From Bigelowiella natans CCMP2755 (Eukaryota > Cercozoa > Chlorarachniophyceae), in contig ADNK01002600.1 of assembly GCA_000320545.1 (NCBI GenBank), forward strand, positions 1 to 21,618: 21,618 bases of DNA. Direction: 5' to 3'. Shown piece by piece: positions 8,151 through 17,708 of the stretch (the first letter of the stretch is position 1; the number at the start of each line of letters is the position of its first letter). The position numbers were made by a program, and so were the translations under genes. The notes under the pieces are model-generated. The model was not told the DNA's origin, did no database searches, and worked only from the letters and a program-made list of their open reading frames with translations.

Positions 8151-9115
8151 GTGTGTGTGTGTTTTCCACAGTCTAAAGAGGATGCTGAGGCCGCTGAGGC
8201 GGAGGCAAGGGCTACAGCAGAAGATCTTCAGGTGCTGCTACTGCCAATCTTGGAGTATCAATTGAAGATATGTCATAATAATTTCGCAGTGAGGAAGGCT
8301 CGCGCATGCACGTTTTTGTCGCCATCTTTGCTGATTCACAAACTGATATTGACCTGTGTTGCCTCCATAACCTTCCCCCCGAAATACCCCCCATTTTCCT
8401 TAAAAACAGGCAACACTCAACTGGTTCTATTGCAGCTTCTATTTCTTCTCTGCAGAGTGCTACACCAACACTACCTCGGTGTTCCCCGGAAGGGATACGA
8501 TGTAAGCGCAATCGATGATACATTGACCATGAGGATGATGAGGCAGACATACTCATCTTCCGATGACATCTTGTGCACATCCATGTCATTGGCCATTAGA
8601 ATTACAGCAGACACATGCCCTCACACGCATCTGTTTTCACGGAATACGCTTACGGCTTCAATCCGGCACTGCCAAAAAAACCAACGACGGTTTTCGCGCT
8701 AAACTGTGCGTGGAGCCTGCATTGTGCTATAATGCGAGGTTTTTCCAATGACGGGAAGTGTCGTCAGGTACATCTACAACTATCGCAATCTGACATTCGA
8801 TGCGATCTACAAAGACCTCTCGGGCCATGAACCTCCGAATCTTGACTGCCCTGCTATTTTAGTCGATCGGTGAGAATCAAACCGCAAAAAGTGCGGAAGA
8901 TAGATCCACACTTACGTCGATTTAAATCGGATATAATGTCGCTTGCGCGTATACTCAACCTTTCCGCCACCATAATGCTCAGGTACGCGAACCCCGTATT
9001 TCGCGTGCCCTTCGATGAAGCGGATTACTTCAAGCATAGTATCGGGAGGCAGAACATGAACAGCAATCTGCTCTACAATTTTTTCAACAGCACGTGTAAG
9101 TTGTATGATACTTGA
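5012..9115 (+). CDS. TIR-domain transmembrane protein with bacterial-type architecture
   Basis: Exons joined by hand: 5012-5245, 5331-5427, 5558-5651, 5838-5901, 6067-6122, 6230-6332, 6514-6564, 6868-6952, 7091-7111, 7235-7263, 7507-7538, 7614-7667, 7889-7914, 8172-8231, 8410-8501, 8611-8709, 8768-8869, 8983-9115. After a basic N-terminal stretch of about 65 residues comes a TIR domain: VMVSYCRRNTPFVK, then GIDPWVDWEDIPPAVDW (BB-loop region), then VLSPEYLESKICLEEL, then GKLIVPIVCKDIDW. The second Glu of CLEEL (about residue 135) aligns with the catalytic Glu of NAD+-cleaving TIR domains. Further on are AEINFIFVRETDD, a YFVIAQR juxtamembrane motif, one hydrophobic helix (AILALLLVVMTIGIII) and an Ala/Glu-rich coil. 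Bacterial TIR membrane proteins show this same order. One junction (6564 to 6868) does not close in phase, so a small exon is missing there. Exons after 8231 are less certain. Function is inferred: signalling, possibly NADase. Confidence 0.85.
6158..6220 (+). repeat. (CA)n-(TA)n in TIR-gene intron
   Basis: (CA)n to 6169, then about 25 TA units to 6220, ending just before the acceptor AATATACAG of the exon at 6230. The long TA run can fold on itself and may move the effective branch point. Confidence 0.9.
6396..6451 (+). repeat. Compound (CT)n-(GT)n in TIR-gene intron
   Basis: (CT)n to 6422 followed directly by (GT)n to 6451, the same CT-then-GT order as at 259-327 in the PPR gene. Confidence 0.9.
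6678..6735 (+). repeat. (GCT)n-(GT)n in TIR-gene intron
   Basis: A (GCT)n run followed by (GT)n inside the intron that holds the unresolved phase gap (6565-6867). Confidence 0.9.
7735..7770 (+). repeat. (GT)n in TIR-gene intron
   Basis: About 18 GT units between the transmembrane exon and the 26-nt exon. Confidence 0.9.
8114..8161 (+). repeat. (GT)n next to acceptor of coil exon
   Basis: About 24 GT units with one GC interruption, ending 10 bases before the coil-exon acceptor TTTTCCACAG. Confidence 0.9.
8410..9115 (+). other. C-terminal region of the TIR gene, no recognised domain
   Basis: Four exons (8410-8501, 8611-8709, 8768-8869, 8983-9115) follow the coil exon in consistent phase and end at TGA 9115. 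The encoded segment of about 143 residues starts ATLNWFYCSFYFFSAECY and later contains YIYNYRNLTFDAIYKDL and NPVFRVPFDEADYF. Three N-glycosylation sequons (NTT, NLT, NST) are present, which would fit an extracytosolic side after one membrane pass. I see no WD40 repeats, which often follow in bacterial relatives. A strong donor (GTAAGT at 9096) near the stop leaves open a further exon. The intron between 8709 and 8768 would be only 58 nt. This part may belong to a different transcript. Confidence 0.5.
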
Positions 9116-10105
9116 AAAAATTGTTTAGGCAGATCCTCGGCTAATCGACCTTATCATACGTGCACTAACTGATCATCATTAAGGCAGGAAGACATTAGCG
9201 AATCGTGGAATAGTTTGTAGCTATATAGTAAGGGTAGCGTTGCAGATCGGTTTTATTTTGTAGCGTAAATTGCACGTGGGGCTACTAATGTGCCTCGCGT
9301 CTAGCTGGCTCTAGCTAGCTGTGCTGCTACAGCAGTACGTTGTATGCGCGCATGCAGCTCCAGTGCGTCAAGACGTAGTAGTGTTCAGTGCTGCAGCGCA
9401 CGGCAGAACATGATGTGAGACGGATGTAATGAAGTAGTCAAATGTTTTCAACAGTCGTCCTAACTAGCTAATGTGTAGCTATGCAAATTAACAGCATGTG
9501 GCACGTGCAAACGCAAAAACTAGATGCTGTTTAATTGAATGCGATAGACAGTGCTAGTAGAGAAGCTAGCAAGACGTAAACAAAGCATAATAAATCCTAA
9601 CTAGTGCACCATCGTATCATCAGCTAGTACAACGCTGCTTGCTCGCTAGGCAATATTATCAACCGCATGGCCAGTCTAGCATGCAATGTATTCTTCACGC
9701 CCACGACTACATAGCTAGCATACATGCAGGGTCCACATATAAAAATGTCATACTTCTGCTAGCTAGACTTCCATTGCCAAGTGCGCACATTATTTAGTAA
9801 TGATGCAAAACGAGAGCCTCAATCTAGCTGTGCCGGTGCAAATTCTATAGATTTTCACCGCAGGTATATAATGGAACATATGCAATAATTAATAATCCTT
9901 CCAAACAGAGACGAGTGTACTAATTATAATAGTTCGCATTGCGTATGCTGTGCGCGATCGTTGTCCGATCCGTGCAGTTGCTGTCATATTCGAGCTATAT
10001 CGCATCTTCACACCATCTTCCCCTTCGTCCAGAATTCCTTGTCTCCTCCACCTTTGCTGCTGCTGCTGCTGCTACGTTCAGCTTCAGTATTATAACTCAG
10101 TGCTG
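9116..10105. other. Intergenic spacer, CTAG-rich
   Basis: I see no gene. The sequence is dense in CTAG, TAGCTAGC and GCATGC-type words (for example around 9300-9320, 9565-9575, 9710-9720 and 9755-9765). It is almost free of microsatellites until the (CTG)n at about 10055-10073. It separates the 3' ends of two convergent genes, TIR (plus) and Exo70 (minus). Confidence 0.6.
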
Positions 10106-10278
10106 TTAGTCAGGGAGAAGGGACTCGAGCATTGCTCTCAGGTTCCGTGGGGTGTATTTGATATGTTTCCCCATATTGCGCGAAAACTCAACACCCCTAT
10201 ACGTGCTGCAGTAGTAAAATGAAGGTATTACAAGCAGCCGTCCATTATCATGATGCAGCTAGCTCCACTCGCAAATGC

Positions 10279-10357
<79 letters not shown>

Positions 10358-10501
10358 TCACTCAAGCACGCACGCACAACACACGCACAACGCACGTAAA
10401 CATGTAAATCTGAACAGCTAGTAAAACTCTACTTAATATTCATCGCAACACACAGGAGGTGCGATGTAATAATACATCACTGACACGATATTATGTATAA
10501 T

Positions 10502-10547
<46 letters not shown>

Positions 10548-12279
10548 CGCTTATGCGTGTGATATAACACGCTAGTTAAATCGCCCTTACTCATAAAATT
10601 TCTTGTAATCGTCCCAAATCTTCTTGAGGTTCAAATTCCTGGTGATAATAAACAAAATTAGGTAAGGAGAACTATCGAGAACCTATGACAGGTTGCGGAC
10701 ACATCACTACCACCACCACCACCACCATCACCATCACCATCATCATCATCATCATCATCATCGTCATCACTATGCCCTCATCATCATGAGCCCCATCGGC
10801 ATTAAGGGCCCGAAAGTCATGGAAAATAGCCATTTCATGTGTCGTCGCAGATAGAACGCCAACATCATCGATCTTGACGGTGCAAACAAATCATCGAGGT
10901 TTTCCCGTATCGTCACCAGCAGCAACACCGGCAGCAGCAGCAGCAGCAGCAGTACCTGATCTGGCTCCTTAAATCCGCGTCTGGAACACTCCATATGTTC
11001 TGGTCTTCATACTGCTTGGCGAACCTGGGGCATGCATTCATTCAATGGAGGTGAAGAGAGGGTTACAGCAGCACACCAAGTAGTAGTAGCAGTAGTAGTA
11101 GTAGTAGAAGTAGAGGAGGAGATTTTCTTAAGCTTAGGATGTGTGAATGAGAGACAAATGCTGCTGCTGCAAGCAATGAAGGTTTGGTAAAATCCCTGGT
11201 GCGAATGTTGGAATGTGCCCTCCCCCTCTCCTCTCCCTGCCCTTCTTTCTATCTGTCATCTTCATATTGAGTAACAATGGCTCCTCTTCGCTCGAATAAA
11301 TGCTTACTTGTCATTGAACTCCCTGAATTTGCTCTTTATCATAGATTTTGCCCACCTGGGGATGTGGTGTGAAATGAAGGAGGGTGGGGGGGGGGAGATC
11401 ATTAGCGCTACAACCAAGCGCCACTTCACTTTCCCTCTCCTATATCTTCCGTATAATGGGTTCTACCAATCTGGAATGCGTTTATTTCCTTGCTCAGTGC
11501 ACCGATCGAGGATCTTCTTCGAGTCGTCCACTGAAATGTGCCTGTATCCAATTATTTCATGGGGGGAGAGAAAGAGAACATACCGGAGGGTTATAGGCGA
11601 TCTTTGTTCTGCATATTGGCAGTGTCAATTTTTGACGATGTAGAGAAGAATAGAGAGAGAGAGGAGGGGGGAGGGGGGGGGGGGGGGGAGGCGAGAGAGG
11701 GTTGGTAGGAGTGTTGTACTGGAGAGCTTTGTCCCAGCTGTACTTCAGATACAGTTCTTGTGCATCCTTCATGAGGTTACTATATTCCTTTTCAAACCCA
11801 GCTTCCTACAGACAGAAGGAGTAGGTATCAACGACACAGAGATCAGCAATGTTCCGTATGTGGTGCACACATGTTTCCCTTGCAGTGTTTAACGACAATA
11901 ACCCCAACTAGCGGCCGTGTCAAGGGGGGGGGGGGGGGGCAACGCAAAATGAGGAAACTTTCATGATTTTTCAAGAGCGTGTTGGAAACTCGCTAATGCA
12001 TTGTTGTTCTCATGCTTTTCGCTCAATATTAAGACCGAATTGTTGGCATTGCTTAAAAACAACAAATACAAATACTGTAAGCATCTTTTATAGCACCTTC
12101 AGATCGCTTTGCAGCTCGCCCACCTCGCGTATGCGTTTCGAGATGAAGTGGTAGTTGTTTAACAGGAATATCTATAGGGGAGGGGCAGGCAGGATGCCAG
12201 CATATCATCATCAACGGCAAAATACAAGATACTTTCCTTCTTTGCCAGAAGAATGGCTTTATTAGCAATAATGCACATT

Positions 12280-12316
<37 letters not shown>

Positions 12317-12570
12317 TATTCAAGAATTTCTGGCTCTTCTGGCTGAGCTAGATGTTCCACGATGCGTTTTGTCCCGCAACACAACATTGACCGTGTTGTG
12401 AATATGCATTGATCATTTTGGTTTGTTAGTCTAAATTCGAAAGTCGGGTTCTATGTGCGTTCATTCACCTGTGACAAGGAGGGATTTCTGTAGCGCTTCG
12501 ATATCTGATGATATACGCTAATGGGTGCATATGTGCATATGTGCATGTGTGTATGTGTGTGTGTGTGTGG

Positions 12571-12610
<40 letters not shown>

Positions 12611-13961
12611 CAGTGAATGTTCTTCCAACTAACCAATTGTTTGTTTTTTGATTATGTCCTACTACCTCCACTAGCGTGGATTTGAGGGTGTCAATTATAG
12701 TGAGTATCACAGAACCCTAGCAGCAGATGATAAAAAATAAATCAACAAACGATTAACATCTAATGAGCGATGTGATTTCAAGTCGCTGCATTTTTGTGCG
12801 CTCTGGTGCGAGTCTCGTCTTCTCCGGGTTGCCTTTCTTTTCTTCGCCTGTTTTCTTCTTCTTCTTCTTCTCTTTCTTCTCCTTCTTCTTCTTCTTCTTC
12901 TACATCTTCTTCTTTAAATCTAGGAAAGACGAGTCCTATAATTATCATTGTCCCACTCACCACGATCGAGACGGATTTCCGCTTCTTTGGAACGCGGAGA
13001 AACTCCTTCAGCTCCGAGCATCTACAGATAACGATAAACAGTGATCATCATGATGATGACGATGACGGTAGTGGCGGTGGCAATGAGTCAAGAACAAAAC
13101 CCAACTTCTCGCCATCGCTATATTCTACCTGCTATTTATCCACTACCACTACCAATACTACTACTACTACTACTACTACTACCTCCGAAGACAAGGATGC
13201 TCGAGGACTTCTCGATACGGTAACAACCCATTGACTAAGAAACTAAAGCACTTGACCGTCCCCTGAGTGTTGCGGTGCAATGTATTAAAACCTTGGTTGC
13301 ATGGTGATGAAGGTGATGATGGTTATGATAATGGTGGTGGTGAGGGGTCTACTGGCGTGTTGGCCCTTCTTACGAACACGGTTGTTTGGCGTCACAAATC
13401 ATCTCTTATTTTATTTTATTTTTAAATATGTATCGAGTAAAATATAATGTGTGTGTGTGTGTGTGTGATTAGGACGAGTGTCTATGCATTTACAAGCGTC
13501 CTCATGATCGCGCGCTTTCGGGATACAAACAAAACAGCAATAAGAAGAACGCTTATTCTTACCTGCCAAACAGTTCCATCGGAGGGGAGTCGTTTCTTCT
13601 GCCCTCCTCGCTTCTTGCTGTACCCGTAGCTCGACGCACTTGCAGCACCGTGGGACTTGATCTTCTCCTTTTGCTTCAGTATGCGCGTTTCGTATCTAAT
13701 AACGTGGCGTGTGTGGTAGTGTTAGTGTTAGTGTGTGTGTGTGTGTGTGTGCATCGTTTGTTGATGGGAGGAAAAATCGATGTTGTATTCTGAAAACTAA
13801 CACTCAAGCACCGATTTTTATTATGCAAGCGATTATACTTTACTGCATAGTTGCAGGATACAAAATATTTTAACGATACACCATCCCCTCTTAAAATGTG
13901 TACAATGAAAAACTCCCTTTTCCGCCGCCCCCCTTCACCCCACTAACGTATGTATGTGACA

Positions 13962-13998
<37 letters not shown>

Positions 13999-14009
13999 CA
14001 CACACAGCG

Positions 14010-14052
<43 letters not shown>

Positions 14053-14259
14053 GAAGCATACTCGTGAAAAGAGCGGCCGCACGCCTTGGAAATAGTCTTC
14101 TGCAGACCCATCATCTTGCTAAGAAAATAGGCGACGAGATCATGCACAATCTATCACATACTCTACCCCAAAGCAATAGTGGTGATGATGAAGATGATGA
14201 TGATGATGATGATGATGATGCGTATATGCGCTTTTGATTGTGTGTTTGTGTGTGTGTGC

Positions 14260-14299
<40 letters not shown>

Positions 14300-15539
14300 A
14301 GTTTCAGAATTGCATCATCCCCGTCACCCACCACACGGATATGCGTGGATGATGATCATAATCGTAATTATTACGTATACGCAGCTGCATTATCGGTCCC
14401 CCCCCCACCCTCCTCGGAGTTCCTCAGAGCGGACATAAAATCTCGATGCACCGAATTATATCTAGCAAAGTCACAATAATGAATGACGACATAAAGCATT
14501 GAACAACTCTCATTTTGGTAGAGGAAATTTAAGATTCGAGTGCAAACTTTGGCAATTCCCCCCCCCCCGCCTCTCTCCCTTTCTATCAATCGATCGATCT
14601 TACTCTCCGAGCATGTCGAGCAGCACTAGAGGGTTGGAATGGCTGAGGTCTTTGGCTGTTTTTGCCCACTTTTTGATCAAGTAGTCAACGGGGACCTCCA
14701 TGATGCGGCCGACATACCTGCTCATCACCACGAACAAACAACAAAGCAAAAAAACTCACCCAAATGCTACGGCAGAAGTATGAGGAGGAGGAGGAGGACG
14801 AAATATCTAAATATATTCTATTATTTTATCCACATCATCATCATCATCACATCATGGATCATACTCTAAACAAACGTACTCTGAGTAGAGAGAGTGGGGC
14901 AGGTTGCCATTATCTTTGAGCAGCATGTTCGGGAACTGTGATTCCAAGATTACGATCTGCATGGTCAGGTGCAGCAGAAATATCGCCTGGTGGCTCCCTG
15001 TATGACGGCGAGTGCAGGAGGGGGGGGGGGGGTAGAATGAGATGGAATATGTATATGCATGCATATCCTTGGAGAGAATGATGGGTGAGAGAGAAGGATA
15101 GAATTACGATTGCACATATTTTTAGCACATGCTTATACTAATACAGGCGTTGGCTGCTTTATCGTCATCATCGTCGCCATCATCATCATCATCATCATGA
15201 GTCTAATTAAATAATACCCCGAGCGTATCGTTCTGCCTCGGCTGGTTGCTGCAGCACGGCTTGCTGTTGCCCCCCCCCTTTCTTGTTGGAGCCGGAGAAG
15301 AGAGGATTCGTCTCCTTCTTCTCTATGGTTTGCGTGAGAAAGTCGCTCACGAAGGAGGATCTCTCGGAAACGAGCTTATCCAAATACCTTTGTTGTTGTT
15401 GTTGTTGTTGTTGTTTTAATGACGATAACGATGATGACGATGATGAAGACAATGGTGAATTGTGCGAGCGTATGGCGTGCTACAGGAGTACCATGACTGT
15501 GGTGATGCAGGTAATAGCAACACACGCGAAGTGATGCTT

Positions 15540-15586
<47 letters not shown>

Positions 15587-16533
15587 TTCTGGCTGCTGCT
15601 GCTGCTTGTGATGTGTTGATTCTGCTGCTTGCTGTCTATCCCTTCTCGTTTATTCATTAGATGCGAAAGTAACAAATCACACTGTCATCATGCAATACTC
15701 GGTTTGGCTGTTCAGGAAGAGGAAGCTCGCTATCGATCCCATCTTCACAACAAGGCCCTTGTTTATCATATCGAGGACGTCAAACTCGTCGCCATCCTTC
15801 TCATCCTCTCCATCCCTGCAACGACGTAGCAACCGACGAGTCTCAATCGGCAAGAACAGCATTGGGAAAGCAGAGAAAAGAAGAAAACCACAGCTGCGAA
15901 AAAGGCCATGAGAATAAAGATGAGGTGAATTTGGGAAAAGGAGGTCTAAGACCCATCCCCCCCCGCCCCTTCTCCCCATCCCCCCCTCTTACGACGCTGA
16001 CCGACCCATGCTTTCGGTCTCCCGGAACACCTTCCGCCATAGAAAAAGCACTCGCATCGGCCTCCCCCCGTCCCCCCCCTCCCAATTTGAGGAAGTTGCC
16101 TCCGATCGCAGAGAGGCCACCAACGCTGCTTTGGCACTCCATCTCCTGGCCTTGGTCAGCTGCCCCGTCATCTTCACCTTCCCCGTGCTCTCTATAGCGA
16201 TTACGTAGCCGTCGCCAATGATGCGCCCTATTATTGGGTAGGCGTTCCGAGGGAGCGAGGGAGACATAGGTTCATCCGGAAGTAAATGCACGTGAATTCG
16301 ATAGGGAGGGGGGGGGGAATCACCAACCGATTAATAATAACATAGCTGCTGTCAAAAATGTGGGGGGAAACAATCGTTTATGAAACTACACTAAATAATC
16401 CTAGCAAGTCGTGTTTTATGCGCTCGTGACTAACTCGGCTCATGTAAGCATACTTGCAGAATAAGGGTAATTGCTGCTTTTTCTCTGAATTTTTGCATCG
16501 CGTAATAAGTTTAGCGGCCCTCCCCCCCCCCCC

Positions 16534-16584
<51 letters not shown>

Positions 16585-16759
16585 CACCTGAGGAGATCCT
16601 TGGCTCGATACGGCTGGGTTACGGAGTCAGAAAGTCTCCGGAAAAACTCCCTCATGCACTCCTTGACTCCGTCCTCCAGCAACTCCTTCAATTTATGCAA
16701 TGCCTCGGATCCTTTACGGAATTTGCTGGAAATGGGGAATCGTATCGTTAGTTGCAATG

Positions 16760-16799
<40 letters not shown>

Positions 16800-16890
16800 C
16801 ATTACTACTTGCTTACGTATATCGGCATGCAAGGTGAAGTGGTCTTTATGCTAATTAACTGCCATTATCCCTCCGAAGTGTTGCAGGCCG

Positions 16891-16931
<41 letters not shown>

Positions 16932-17668
16932 ATATAATATGTGCATATGTGCTACTGACCTATTCGCTTTAAAGTATTGGACGCCCATATGCACGTTCTT
17001 CAGCCAACCAAGATATGCTTTGTAATCCGCTTCGATCGATGGTATCTTGATTCGGAGGGAGGAGGGGTAGAAGGGTGTGTGTGTGTGGGGGGGGGGGGGT
17101 AAGAGAAACTACAGTATCCTTCTCACGGCTGTGATAGAGATATGTGTCGGGAGACGGAATTTCACTTGAAGTAGGAAATATGATGGTATGCTGCTACAGT
17201 CCTACCTCATGTGGGCTTGTATTTGCTAGCTGCACATTGAAGATCAGCTCATCAACCTGAGAGTAGACGGAGAAGGAGAGGGGTCAAACATGATATGGTA
17301 TATCTAGATAGTATATGGAGATAGGTGGGCGGAAAGAAAGTGAGAGGGAGAGGTGCGAACGTACTAGTGCGCTATTATTACCTTTGTTATGGTCATCTCA
17401 ATATTGACCTGCCTCGTGGTAAGTGTCTCCGTCTGACTGTATTAGCATGTGTCGATAATTTAGCGATTCAGTTAGAACATATACATATAATTTTCATACT
17501 CAAGGATGGGTTGCACGGTATGATCAAGAGTTTGGAGCTTGTCCTCAAATGACTGAAGAATCTCCATCATGCTGTCCGTGAGAGCCTGGCAACTTGCCAT
17601 GCTCTCTTTCACTATCTCGATCTTGGAGAGCTCCCTCTGCACACATATAAACACACGCAGACGCACGG

Positions 17669-17708
<40 letters not shown>

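Larger units (their letters stand above)
7091..8231 (+). other. Juxtamembrane, transmembrane and coiled-coil exons of the TIR protein
   Basis: Six tiny exons of 21, 29, 32, 54, 26 and 60 nt join in phase to encode, in order: YFVIAQR, DCRSQAKKNR, ALEQRQQMIIG, the hydrophobic helix AILALLLVVMTIGIII, ITYYHEAKK, and an Ala/Glu-rich coil (DAEAAEAEARATAEDLQ). Bacterial relatives carry a similar YI.AS-type motif, basic stop-transfer residues, one helix and an Ala/Glu-rich coil at the same place. The long continuous frame running through 8109-8702 contains the last of these exons, but otherwise includes a (GT)n repeat and intron. Confidence 0.75.
10106..12171 (-). other. C-terminal helical domain exons of Exo70
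   Basis: These exons carry the part of Exo70 that in other species binds phosphoinositides and the plasma membrane. In order they encode IFLLNNYHFISKRI, EAGFEKEYSNLMKDAQELY, SWDKAL, a short variable linker, IKSKFREFNDKF, VPDADLRSQIR, LKKIWDDYKKFYD, and a final exon ending HIKYTPRNLRAML before a short tail. The penultimate exon has an in-frame TAA right after the donor (FYE*), so intron retention would remove the conserved KYTP end. Confidence 0.9.

Noticed and set aside
8109-8702. Long 197-codon plus-strand frame
   Set aside because: It contains the true coil exon (8172-8231), but its start is translated (GT)n and its remainder crosses a good acceptor at 8409 and donor at 8502 used in another frame. 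I treat it as chance read-through.
10219-10407. Repeat array resembling a satellite or CRISPR-like block
   Set aside because: These are simple (TA)n and (CA)n runs with no spacers, so ordinary intronic microsatellites.
11308-11643. Plus-strand frame of 111 codons
   Set aside because: Antisense to Exo70 exons at 11308-11355, 11467-11541 and 11584-11601.
12794-13234. Plus-strand frame of 146 codons
   Set aside because: Dominated by translated CTT, GAT and ACT repeats, and antisense to a confirmed Exo70 exon (12961-13021).
15207-15452. Minus-strand frame with poly-Ser and poly-Gln start
   Set aside because: The poly-Ser/poly-Gln part is translated repeat upstream of the acceptor. Only 15218-15387 is an Exo70 exon.
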